Shown here: piece after piece, positions 11,378 to 22,500 of the stretch | Position numbering within the stretch: position 1 is the first letter of the stretch | Layout of the letters: each line of letters opens with the position of its first letter | NCBI GenBank assembly: GCA_958299035.1 | Contig: CATQJL010000316.1 | Coordinates: 4,862,674 to 4,926,673, forward strand | Length of the DNA stretch: 64,000 nucleotides | Direction: 5' to 3' | From: Cylicocyclus nassatus | Lineage: Eukaryota; Nematoda; Chromadorea; Rhabditida; Strongylidae | Notes under the pieces: model-generated | Databases searched by the model: none | What the model was told of the DNA's origin: nothing | Seen by the model: only the letters and a program-made list of their open reading frames with translations | Made by a program: the position numbers and the translations under genes

Positions 11378-12400
11378 TTAGGTCGTTCCGAAAGTAATGT
11401 CGCTTTTTTCAAAAGTTCGCCACATTTGATGGAATGAAGTTTTCTAAGAGATCTTGGAGACATTCGATGCAGCATTTCATTCTCTTTCTAAGGGGTCTAG
11501 CTTCGTTGCATCATAATCAATGAGTTTTTGAAAAATTACCAAAATCTGGGACCCATGCTTTTTGAGAAGGCCAAGTTTCACAATTTTTCTAGATTTTTAT
11601 AACAACCCTCGGAAGGAGTCCAAGTAATGGATGGATAGAACAAACCCTACAGGAAACAACACAACTTTTTTCTACTTTCCGGAGGTCGTCATAATTTTTG
11701 TATTGATTTTTTGATGGAACCACCAAGTTTCAGCAGGCTCTTCTTAAACACAAATGCATCAAACACCAATAAATCTTCGGATTTTGAAACTTACAAAGAT
11801 GGATTATGGTTTGACACTAATTTTACAAACCAAATAAGCATTCACCACTACATATTAGCAACTTTCGAAAATTCCGGGTACAGCCTGGGACGCCTTGAAA
11901 AAACCCGAATTATGATGATTTTGTCCTGGGAAACTTGATAAGTCGAAAACATATAAGCACTGGTAGAAAGAGGAGAAAAAGCTGCGTCGAATGACACCCG
12001 AGTTGATTGCCGGTTCTTGTTCTGTGAGGTTTGAGTTGACCAAATATGGAATTTGACGGCGTTGAAATGTTGACTCCAGAAACTCAAAGAAGCAAACTAA
12101 GAAAAAGAAAAAATTACCCTGTGTCCTATAGGGTTTGCTCTATCTATCAGTCACTTGTACTTCTTCGCAGGATAAGTACAAAAATTTAGAAAAATAGCCG
12201 AACCTAACCATGGCAAAAAGCATGAGTCGTAGATCTTGATAATTTTTCGAGGGCTCATTGAATATTATGCAACGTAATTATAGTCATTAGAAAGAGCATA
12301 AAATGCTGCATCGAACGCTCTCACTATCTCTTGAAAATATTGATTCCGTGAAATGTGGCCTTCGTTTGAAAAAAGCGACATTACTTTCGGAACGACCTAA
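11378..12400. mobile_element. Mariner-like long inverted-repeat element
   Basis: The 1,023-bp element has TTAGGTCGTTCCGAAAGTAA ends and starts four bases after the previous element. It belongs to the same family as 3,660-4,677 by sequence and layout. Confidence 0.85.
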
Positions 12401-12419
12401 TATATTATAATATATAATA

Positions 12420-13440
12420 TTAGGTCGTTTCAAAAGTAATTTCGCTTTTTTCAAACGGGCGCCACATTTGATGGAACAAAGGTTTCTGAGAGATCTTGGA
12501 AGCATTCGATGCAGCATTTCATTCTCTTTCTAAAGGTTACGAAATAGTTGCAAAACATTCAATGAGCTTTCAGAAAATGACCAAAATCTGCGACCCATGC
12601 TTTTTAGGATGGTCAAGTTTCACAATCTTTTGAAACTTTCATATCAATCCTCAGAAGGAGCTGAAGTAAAGATTCGACAGAGTAATCCTTATAGAATACA
12701 ATACTACTTTTTTCTCTTTCTCACAGCTCGCCGTAATTTTTTAAAAGATTTTTTAACAGAACCATCGGATTTTGGCAGGCCCACCTCAGCCACAATCGCA
12801 TCAAACATCATAATTTTTCAAAATTTGAGACTACCAAGATGAAACTATGAGTTAGCATTAATTTTACAAAGTATGTGAGGGTTTACGGGTTCGAAATATC
12901 GAATTTCGAGTTTTTCGGGTACAGCCTAGGGCTCGCTTAAAAAAGGAGTTATGATTATTTCATTCCCGGAAACTAAATGAATCGAAAATAAAAAACACCT
13001 GTTAGAAAGAGGAGAAAATGCTGCATCGAATAGTGCGCGAGCTGCTCTTCTTTTGATGTTCTACGAGGATTTAGCTACCCAAGTATGAAAATTGGTAGCA
13101 TCAGTTGGAATTCTGTTAAAAATGTATGACAAGCTAAGGAAAGGAGAAAAAAATAGTACTGTGTTCTATAAGGCTTGCTCTTTCTAATCGTTACCTGAGC
13201 TCCTTCTAAGGATTGATATGAAAGTTTCAAAAGATTGTGAAAGTTGACCATCCTAAAAAGCATGGGCCGCAGATTTTGGTTATTTTCTGAAACCTCAATG
13301 ATAGTTCTGCAACCATTTCATAACCGTTAGAAAGAGAATGAAATGCTGCATCGAATGCTTCCAAGATCTCTCAGAAACCTTTGTTCCATCAAATGTGGCG
13401 CCCGTTTGAAAAAAGCGAAATTACTTTTGAAACGATCTAA
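12420..13440. mobile_element. Mariner-like long inverted-repeat element
   Basis: The 1,021-bp element has TTAGGTCGTTTCAAAAGTAA ends and TA flanks. Its arms match those of 3,660-4,677 closely. Short frames on both arms are by-products of the palindrome. Confidence 0.85.
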
Positions 13441-13491
13441 TATATAATACATAATATATAATATATAATATATAATATATAATATATAATA

Positions 13492-15300
13492 TAAAATTCC
13501 ATTTCTGAACCGATCCGGACCAAACTTGGCACACATACACTTCGGGCCCCGGCGGGTGTCATAGGCTACTTTTCGTCATCGATCGATATCGATTTTATCG
13601 ATTTTTATCGATTTTTTGCTGAGTTCACCTACGGGGCTGGGAGTTGGCACAGGGGGGTAATCGAGCATGCTGATCATCCCCAAGGGGGGTGATCAGCATG
13701 CTCGATTACCCCCCTGTGCCAACTCCCAGCCCCCTAGCTCAAATTTTCAAAAAATCGATAAAATCGATAAAAGTAATGGACGATCTTGAAAACTAATATT
13801 GTATTCGTAATCTGCATGCTCGATTACCCCCCCCCCCCCTGTGCAAACTCCCAGCCCCGCAGGTCAAACTTTACAAAAAAATCGATAAAATCGATAAAAG
13901 TAATGGACGATCCTGAAAACTAATATTGTATTCGTAATCAGCATGCTCGATTACCCCCCTGTGCAAAATCCCAGCCTCGCATGTCAAAATTTACAAAAAA
14001 TCGATAAAATCAATAAAAGTAATCGATAATTCTGAAAACCAATATTGTATTCGGAATACCCATGCTCACTTCCCCCCCCCCCCCTGTGCCAACTCCTAGC
14101 CCTGTAGGTGAACTCTGCAAAAAAATCGATAAAAATCGGTAAAATCGACATCGATCGATAACGAAAAGTGGACTGTGACACCCGCCGGGGTCCGAAGTGT
14201 ATGTGTGCCAAGTTTGGTCCGGATACGGCGGAGCCGGGTAAGCCAGCTAGTAATAGATAACACCCGCAAACTCACTAGGGCAAGTCTGGTTGCAAAACAC
14301 CCTACGCTTACTTGTATGGTTCTGTTAAAATATTTTTGATTATTAGTCCACTAGCTGGCTTGGCACACATACACTTCGGGCCCCGGCGGGTGTCACAGTC
14401 CACTTTTCGTTATCGATCGATGTCGATTTTACCGATTTTTATAGCTCAAACTTTGCAAAAAAATCGATAAATCGATAAAAGTAATCGATAATCCCGAAAA
14501 CCAATATTGTATTCGGAATCCCCATGCTCGATTACCCCCCTGTGCGAACTCCCAGCCCCGTAGCTCAAACTTTGCAAAAAAATCGATAAAATCGATAAAA
14601 GTAATCAATAATCCCGAAAACCAATATTGTATTCGGAATCCCCATGCTCGATTACCCCCCTGTGCCAACTCCCAGCCCCCTAGCTCAAACTTTGCAAAAA
14701 AATCGATAAAATCGATAAAAGTAATCGATAATCCCGAAAACCAATATTGTATTCGGAATCCCCATGCTCGATTACCCCCCTGTGCGAACTCCCAGCCCCG
14801 TAGCTCAAACTTTGCAAAAAAATCGATAAAATCGATAAAAGTAATCGATAATCTTTAGAACCAATATTGTACTCGGAATCCCCATGCTCGATTACCCCCC
14901 TGTGCCGGGTGGGGGACATTAGGTCGCCGAAAAAGGGCGGTCCCCGCGGTCATTTGCGACAAACACGCACCCTTGTACATGCGCGGACATGCGTTCCTGC
15001 AGGGAATCCGCGCGGGACTCTTCCAAATTCGGCGACCTAATGTCCTCCACCCCCCTGTGCCAACTCCCAGCCCCGTAGGTGAACTCTGCAAAAAAATCGA
15101 TAAAAATCGATAAAATCGATATCGATCGATGACGAAAAGTAGCCTATGACACCCGCCGGGGCCCAAAGTGTATGTGTGCCAATTTTGGTCCGGATCGGTT
15201 CAGAAATGGAATTTTCTATTCGGAACATACGTACACACATACAGACATACAGACATACAGACATACAGACAGGCAGACAAACAGACATTCAGCTTTATAT
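13492..15300. repeat. Foldback block with a 120-bp satellite
   Basis: The ends are inverted copies: 13,495-13,735 pairs with 15,045-15,220 and shares GGACCAAACTTGGCACACAT and repeated ATCGAT stretches. Between them a roughly 120-bp unit starting CCCATGCTCGATTACCCCCC is tandemly repeated, with unit starts at 14,521, 14,641, 14,761 and 14,881 and degenerate units around 13,816-14,070. Other internal segments are inverted. The right end runs into a short CATACAGA array (15,236-15,290). It encodes nothing convincing. Confidence 0.8.
14914..15045. mobile_element. 132-bp element with 18-bp perfect inverted ends inside the satellite
   Basis: GGACATTAGGTCGCCGAA (14,914-14,931) is the exact reverse complement of 15,028-15,045. 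The GC-rich interior differs from the AT-rich surroundings and interrupts a satellite unit, as a small inserted element would. Confidence 0.7.
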
Positions 15301-17071
15301 ATAAGATACTTGAAACATCCAAATCTTCACAGCTCAAAAGCTTAAAGAGTGTTGTTTGTCTAATCGAACAAAACCTAGGCTCCTCAAAGATTTGGGAGCC
15401 GTTCCCACGAACTTCTTGCATTAAGCAAATTCACAAATTTCGTGAATCATTTCAACTTTATGAGCTGGGATGAGTAATCTGCAAATTTATCTTTCATGTA
15501 CTTCTTCTAAAAATCACGCGAACATTTTGTTTTCCCACTCCTATACTGCAATGTCTATTAAAGTTTTGTAGATGAACCGCATACTAGCTATAATCGAATT
15601 TTTCTAAGCTTTCTTTTATGATCGTGCCAAGAAAAGAAACGACATGAGAATCACGATGAGAGAAAAGCCTTAGTTTGGAAGTATGATACGAAATAACAAA
15701 AATACTTACCACCTTTAGGCACCGCTTTCGTCGACATTTTTGGTTGTTGGTTGTTCACGTCTAAATATCAAAAGCTAAAGTAAAAGGACGAGAAAACTAC
15801 GATGAAACGCTACACAGTATGCGATACATCATGCTCTGGAAAGGAGGGTTCGGAGAAAATGTTTATGGTCATAGTTTTGTGAAGTGGAATTATTTAAAGA
15901 GGGATTCTGTGGGCAATATGATTATTCTGTAGATATTCGAAAATATAGGCGTATCTTTGACAGACGGATAAAAGACTTGTCAAGTACTAGGCGCTCTAGA
16001 AAAAGATGATTGTGTCTGCAAATTCATCCTCAGAAATGAGCCATCAATGTACCAAGTTGATCGCGAGGTCTTGGATCAACAAATATAGAAGATTTGCATC
16101 AACAGATGTAGAAGATTCACTCTGGAATGTTTAATAACGGCTCCATTTCATAGAATATGTAATAAATAGTAGATGTTATATGTTATTACATGTTGAATTT
16201 CGTTTGACACAAACTCAGAAAACAGTTAAAAAAACTACAAAAAATAGAGAATCCTAGCCGATCGTCGGAACACTTGATCAGCACAACTTTCTAAAACGGC
16301 TTGAAAACCAAAAATAGATATTTTTGAGCTTTCTTGCATTTTTTGACAAACAAAATCTGACGAATACGATTAAATGTTTCTCACTATAAGCTAGTATCGC
16401 GGGTCACGAACATGATTCTTTGCTTTAGCAAGGGGAGCATGTCAAGTTGCAGTGGGGAACTGAAAATGTGTTTTATATGCCCCTTGAAATGCCGGTTTCA
16501 AATCTACCTTCTTTGCCAGCTGAGCCATTCTTTAAGAAGTTATAAGCAGTTAAAACTGCGAAGCTATTAGGAATGTAAAGCAAAGTGCTTCAAAATCCAA
16601 CTTGGAAGCAATATGAGCATGATAGTGAGTTTACTGACTACAAAGAATGCACACATTCACCGGAAACATATACAAGTGTTTTTGACAACCAGTTCTTGAA
16701 GGTGTGCACTGGTTTACCATAGGTGCCATACATACACAAAAGCTCTAACTTCTTCTGGAGAACAGCCAGCAGATATGGAAATTATATTTGAATTCAGCTC
16801 AACAAGACGCATCTAATAATATGCAAGTAAGCGACTTGGAAGCCTCAATTTTCTCTCTCCAGGTCCACCAAGCCAAATTCATGACGTTCAGCGACTGGCA
16901 GACATTTGGGGTTTTTGTGATGCAAGACTTAGTCCAACTTAGAAAATGAATCAGAGACTAACAGCCAAAGCGAAGTTGGCTATGTCTTGAATTTCATTTA
17001 TCTGATAAGGGAAATTCTTTTGTTTTTGGAAGATGATCTACACCAAGCATAGAGCTTACATACTTCTAGGG

Positions 17072-17802
17072 AATTACCATGACTTGCGATTTGAAATGCG
17101 GAAAATTGACATAAGAAGAGCTTCTAACTCTTTTTGAGAACGCTTCGCATTTCTCTTGAAAGTATATCTAACAAGGGAGGTCGAATCAGTCGAAGTGGCC
17201 TTTCCAAATGGGTCATATACCATTTTGAAGAGCGTTGAACGCTGATTCCGAATCTGCCTTCATTATCTGCCGAGCGCTTCTGGACGTCGAGTTATAAAAT
17301 TTTTTTGGAGCGAAAAATGAACTCAGAATTCAAGTAAAATTAACTATTCAGACTTTTCAGCGCCTAAATAGAGCAACATGTAGTATGAGTGTTTTGGACA
17401 GAAGGTATCCTTTGTAATGGAGTGCTCTGATAACCAACTTCGGACCATTTGAGCAGTTCTGACGAATTTTGCTCTAATTACGCATTAAATTTTTCAACCA
17501 AAGGAACGCTCATAACTCGGCGTCCAGAGGCGCTCGGCAGATAACGAAGACAGATTCGGAATCAGCGTTGCATGCTCTATAAAATAGTATGCATTTCATT
17601 TGGAAACGCCACTTCGACCAAGTATCCTTCCCTTGTAAGATCAGCATTTTAAGTTCTATCCGCTGGTACAATTACCATGACTTTGCGATTTGAAATGCGG
17701 AAAATTGACATAAGAAGAGCTTCTAACTCTTTTTGAGAACGCTTCGCATTTCTCTTGAAAGTATATCTAAGATCAGCATTTTAAGTTCTATCCGCTGGTA
17801 CA
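17072..17802. repeat. Tandem 132-bp duplication, first unit split by an inverted-repeat element
   Basis: The order is D1 (17,072-17,171), element (17,172-17,635), E1 (17,639-17,670), D2 (17,671-17,770), E2 (17,771-17,802). D1/D2 and E1/E2 are nearly identical. The second unit is the unoccupied version of the first, proving the insertion point. Confidence 0.9.
17172..17635. mobile_element. CAAGGG-family inverted-repeat element, TAA target duplication
   Basis: The 464-bp element runs from CAAGGGAGGTCG to CAAGTATCCTTCCCTTG. The empty site in the neighbouring duplicate reads TATATCTAAGATC. The occupied site has TAA on both sides, so three bases were duplicated on insertion. Confidence 0.88.
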
Positions 17803-18184
17803 GATCACCTTCAATTGCCACTTCGACTAGGCGGACTTCTGTGAGCTAAATTCCACCTGCAGAAGCGGATATGAACCAGAGGATGCACTCAGAGGAATAA
17901 ACAGCTCGAGCCATGAGCGCCTGACTCTTGCAAGAGCTTCTCAATTAGAGGCGTGTGTAGATGGAATGTGATGATAAGATACATCAAAAGCTAGGTGACG
18001 TGAAAGCCACAATATACATTCTGGTGGTCATGCTCTACGTTTTGCTCTAGCGGAATCTTCCTCGTTGGAGCGTCAGCCAAGCGCGCTGTTAGGGCAAGAA
18101 TTTATCGAAGTCTTCTTGGTGACAAGAAGCAGGCTATTCTTCGAATGCAAGCAAATAACAATTGTGAGGAAAACGTTATGCTGA

Positions 18185-18415
18185 TTGAAGGCGGGGCAAA
18201 GTTTATTAGAATTTCGTTATAAATCGTATCACGTGTGCGGAGCAGGACTTATTGTTAGATCTCCCTCCGCAAAGCAAAAAGTAGGCGATGAAGTTTTAAT
18301 CTTTGCGGAAAACACTGCGCAATATTTGCGCGAAACCAACGTGCCGAAGGGCGCAAAAAAAAGAAATCGAAAAAAAAAACGTTGGGTTGATCAAATGACT
18401 CGAATCCTTCAATAA
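18185..18415 (+). other. Unrecognised 76-codon open frame
   Basis: The frame ends in a lysine/arginine-rich stretch (KKRNRKKKRW). It lies inside the composite insertion, 300 bp upstream of the heptamer array before the GIY-YIG fragment. It could be a remnant of a retroelement N-terminus or chance. I do not recognise the family. Confidence 0.15.
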
Positions 18416-18722
18416 AAAAAAAAGAACGATTGATGGTTGTGATTGGCATCTGATGCTTATGCGCGATATTACTCATTCAAGACTGCCGTCTCAAAGAATA
18501 ACACTTTGAACAAAACAGCAAGTCCTTTTGAACGAATCACCACCAACACCACTGAGGAGATGAAACTGTTGAAGAGTATTTCTTAGAGTCATATACATGA
18601 AAAAGATACCAAATATGCGCTCAACTAAGCGATGCCCTGTTTGGTTATTGAATCATCCATCGGTATACAATGGCGCTTTTAATGGAACATGACTCAACCT
18701 TTCAGTGGGAAGTTTTATTCTA

Positions 18723-18779
18723 GTATAATATATAATATATAATATGTAATATGATATAATATATAATATATAATATACA
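18723..18779. repeat. Short heptamer array before the GIY-YIG fragment
   Basis: ATATAAT units end exactly where similarity to the Penelope-like endonuclease begins. It marks the 5' truncation junction of that fragment. Confidence 0.8.
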
Positions 18780-18782
18780 AAA

Positions 18783-19160
18783 GACTGCGTTGTGTGCCCA
18801 TACGGGCAATTCGGAGATTGTGCGAAATCTGGTGTTGTATATCAAATTGAATGTGCGAAGCGCTCTGCCATATATATTGGTGAAACCGGCCGGCCACTGG
18901 GTGTGCGTATCAGCGAACATCTAGCTAGCAAAAAGAGGCAAGGCATGATTAGTCCACTGGAAAAGCATAGAATGATCGAACATAGCGGTGTTGATTACGA
19001 TATCAGGTGCAAAATTTTGGCCTACGAACACCAAATTTCCGCACGAAAAGCCTTGGAATGCTCCTACATTCTTGCTCGCGAGCCCAAACTAAATAGCAAA
19101 AATGAGAAATTATCTATCACAAGTGACTTGATGCCGTATCTGTCGTACTGTAAAGTATAA
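18783..19160 (+). pseudogene. GIY-YIG endonuclease fragment of a Penelope-like element
   Basis: The frame is open for about 125 codons. It contains CPYGQFGDCAKSGVVYQIEC followed by the GIY-YIG hallmark YIGETGR and an R..EH helix. This matches the family's catalytic core (Tyr, Arg, and a Glu further on). Penelope endonucleases nick target DNA for retrotransposition. The start is lost at the heptamer junction, so this is a fragment. Confidence 0.8.
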
Positions 19161-19442
19161 GATTGTGTGCCCTACTTAAGCAGCCCCACAGTAGCTTGGG
19201 TACTCATTTAACACCACACTCGACCAAGAACATCCGGAGCGGCTGTTAGCTACAACATCGTTGATATATCTGGTGGGTGAATCTATCTATAGTGAATCTT
19301 CGCCCCCAAACTCTCTGCCTCACTCAAGACGAATCGAGTGGCAAGTCGGCGGAGATATTTGGCGGCAGAGATCGTGTGTATCAATGTGTTGACGCCTTTT
19401 CAGCCCCTGAAGACGGCGTCTTGCCGAAACGTCGGTTAACAA

Positions 19443-19487
19443 TGTATATCATCATAACAACCTGTATACGGCATAGTATAGCAATTG
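19443..19487. repeat. Right inverted end of the composite insertion
   Basis: Partner of 2,200-2,244. It lies at the extreme 3' end of the Penelope-like tail, two bases before the 9-bp direct repeat. Confidence 0.75.
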
Positions 19488-19579
19488 ACGTTTCTGAGTT
19501 CTAAAATTCTTGTGAACACTTTTACAATTTCACATCTGTCATTTCAAGCATTTGAATCTTGCTCAAAGTTTTTTTTCAG

Positions 19580-22500
19580 AACGCTGTACTAATCCCCTCG
19601 GTAGCTATTCTTGCTATAATCATTGTAATAGGCTCAATTGGCAACATCTGCGCTTGTCTCGTGATTATTAGAACAAAATCCCTGCACACACATGCCAACT
19701 ACTGCTTGCTGGGTCTTGCTTGTTCGGATATGCTCCTCCTTTTTCTAGGTAAATTTTTGTTGGCATAGAAAAACTTTCGTCTCTCATGATTCGAAAATAT
19801 TGCAGCTTGCCCAGTGCAAACGTATTACTTTATCAGCTGCCACTCCAGTAACAAATTTGTGTGCAAGTTATACTACTTCATAAAAGAGACATATGGTTTT
19901 ACTTCAATATTTACTATCTGTGCCTTTACAGCGGAGCGGTGGTTGGCTGTACGGTAAGCTGAGTGGTGAACAGGATTCCAATACTATGTGATAACTTTTA
20001 CTTTTCAGCCATCCTTTACGAATGAATGTAAAATTAAGGAATTTTTGCATTACATTCGCATTAGTTAGCATCATCGCATTGTCAGTCGTCGCTGGTTTGA
20101 GGATGAAGGATGTAATGGTTGAAAATGAAGAGGTGAATTTATTGAGGTTTATTTGCGCGTGATGTAAGTAAGTTTCAACTCAGTTTAGGCGGAAAATTGG
20201 ACTGCGGGAGTCCGCTTCGCCACGATTCGAGCCGTTTTGCAGTCTGCGTCTCTTCGTTCTAATTTATCACGCTCAGCCAGTGGCGGTGCGGACGCGCTGC
20301 CAGACTTGAAATGTTTCGCCTAATCCGGGTTGAAAAAACTGTAACTCAAATTGTTGCCTTTCAGATTTCGGCACTTGATGGTCCCGGCGACATATCATAT
20401 ATTTCCAACCTGGTAAGTGGCAACCTCACTCATTGTTTCGAAAATTCTGTAGAATTCAAGTAGTAGTTTAAAAGATTTTCAACTTTTTTCCTTTGATTTT
20501 GGCATGTGATGAGAGTAGTAGGTAAGAAGCTCGTATGTACGTACTTCCCCGCTAGGGAGGGGAGGGGAGCTGAGGAAGGACGTCATATTTTCTTCTATAT
20601 TTGTCTCCTTCTTTGTTTATCTATCTCTTAGAAGCTCCCTACCCTAATACTTGGTTGACTATAATAGTGGCTAGGAGATCGCCATGGAAATTAAGAATTT
20701 CAATGTTTTGTCTGATCCTCTGGGGATCACCAAGAAATCGACCCTTGTTTCCAAAGTCATCAATCTTCCCAAGAATGCATTGAAATGTTGTAGTTGTACA
20801 AAGGATATATCATGGCACGGCTAGGCACGTTTCCGACAGGCCAAATAAGATGTAAAAGTTTTTTTTTTGAGTTTTTCGACAAATCCCAGCTTGTAAACGG
20901 TGGTTTATGAAAGCCTTGATAAACTGGAGTTTTACCATACTATAACCATGAATAGCAGTGCTATAATAGACCAGTACAACCTCACAACATATCCATGAGT
21001 TTATGGGGAGGTAGACGACTTCAGAACATAGGGTATCCTCGGAAGATCCCCAAGAAGATCAAAGTATCCTGCCATCTATTATGCTCAAGTATAAGGGTAT
21101 GAAAACTTCGCAAGGTAGGTAGAAAAATATGACGCGTTCCCTTTCGGCTGCACTCCCTTCCCCAGCGGTGGTGTACGTGCAGACGGATTGTGTGGTCATA
21201 TGCATGGGCACCTGCGATGAGGGGAGGCGTCCCCAGCGTTGAAAAACTTCCGCTGGCATTCGCCCGCAGTCTTTCCATAATTGGGACGCCGCTCCTTTTG
21301 CCGAAGAGATGTTCATGCATACTGCCCTTAGAGCCGCATGCACAAACATCCCCGCTGGGGAAAGGTTCGCAGCCTAAAAGAAAGCTTCATATCTCGAAGC
21401 TACATCTGTATTTCACGCTGACTACCTATCCTTAAGTATTTTTACTATTCTTTATCATAAACATATTGATTAGGAGCGAGAAATTGTACAAGCCGCATGT
21501 TCCAGCTTTATGTATGATCTCCTGACGATCACCGCCAGTCAACCGTTTTTTCTTCAAAGTTTTTTCTTCGAAGTTATCTTTCTTTCTTTAAAGTCAATGA
21601 AATGGTGTCAAAATTTTACTGTTTATCTAACCAAACGCGACAAGGATGTTTCTGATAAACAAATAATGTACTGAAGTCAAGAAATTTGCAATAAACCACA
21701 AGTCGGAAATTATGGTTTATCGAGATTTTCGTTACATCGTTAACTCATTTGTTCTTATCAGCAGCATGCTTAGCACTATTTGGTTAGATAACCAGTACAA
21801 AGCGTGAAACCCATATATCTGGAGCTTCAGGACTCAAAGCTTTCTTCTAAGCTGCGATTCCCTTTTCGGCGAAGATAATGCATGCTGTCGCGGGTTGGGC
21901 CCCACTTCAAACGTCAGTGTTGTTGGGGCTCTTTTGCATCGGTGGTAGGAATCAGGGGTCTACTCTGAGAGAAGGTGTAACGCAAGGTGTGATGGCCTTA
22001 CCGTGGAAATCCTAAATGCGCCTGCCACAATACCACGTCATGCACACAGGGCCCTTGCCACTAGCCATCTTAGCAAATGACTCGACACCTGTGACGCCTG
22101 CTCACAACCATCGACAGTGGGGCGCTTACAATCCAGGCAATATTCTAATCGTGCCCTCACACTGATAGAACACTCTGGAGAGAGTTGTATTATAAACACA
22201 TAACATATAGCATAAGATACTTCCGGAGCCACAGCCGAGCTGCGACCCACCGCATCAATACAAGACACACATGTCAAATGCCCACCATTTAACCGCACAA
22301 ATTCCCTATACTTAAACGCAAGGGTGGAGCACAACCAGCCAGATGTTAAACCTAGGGGCCGGAATGCCTTACCCCCCGAGGCGATGACGTGCGTCAGGCG
22401 CGAGCGCGCTCGGGGTTACCTCGTCTGCGCGGAAGCCAGTCCTTCATGGCGTAGATGTAGGTGTGAGTTGGGAGAGGCGCTGTATCGATCGATGGCGTTG

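Larger units (their letters stand above)
2142..19489. mobile_element. 17.3 kb composite insertion (nested mobile elements) in a receptor intron
   Basis: Copy B at 61,258-61,266 has a single GTTTCTGAG. Copy A has it twice, at 2,133-2,141 and 19,490-19,498, with 17,348 bp between. The repeat is a likely target-site duplication. The right end is a Penelope-like element tail, and a 45-bp stretch of it recurs inverted near the left end (2,200-2,244 against 19,443-19,487, one mismatch). The likeliest history is a Penelope-like insertion with an inverted partial copy, later filled by other elements. It lies about 80 bp upstream of the receptor's first visible exon. Confidence 0.75.
18781..19489 (+). 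mobile_element. 5'-truncated Penelope-like element
   Basis: This is the endonuclease part and 3' tail of a Penelope-like element, with the reverse transcriptase missing. The tail contains CTGAAGACGGCGTCTTGCCG then AAACGTCGG (19,406-19,435), a motif repeated in the other Penelope-type tails here. It ends at the 9-bp direct repeat at 19,490. Confidence 0.8.

Noticed and set aside
14429..14919. Two similar minus-strand frames of about 79 codons each
   Set aside because: They follow the 120-bp satellite, whose length is a multiple of three, so repeated open frames are expected without selection.
13492..15300. Regular repeats that could suggest a CRISPR array
   Set aside because: The units are 120 bp with no short-repeat/unique-spacer layout, and the genome is eukaryotic.
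15168..15473. 101-codon frame beginning MYVCQFW
   Set aside because: It is driven by the CATACAGA repeat and foldback end; there is no domain or splice context.
15710..15737. Minus-strand start exon (MSTKAVPKG followed by GTAAGT)
   Set aside because: No continuing exon can be found downstream on that strand.
22038..22334. 98-codon Cys-rich minus-strand frame
   Set aside because: It has no recognised family and no support from copy B, which ends before this point. It is kept only as a note in the intron entry.
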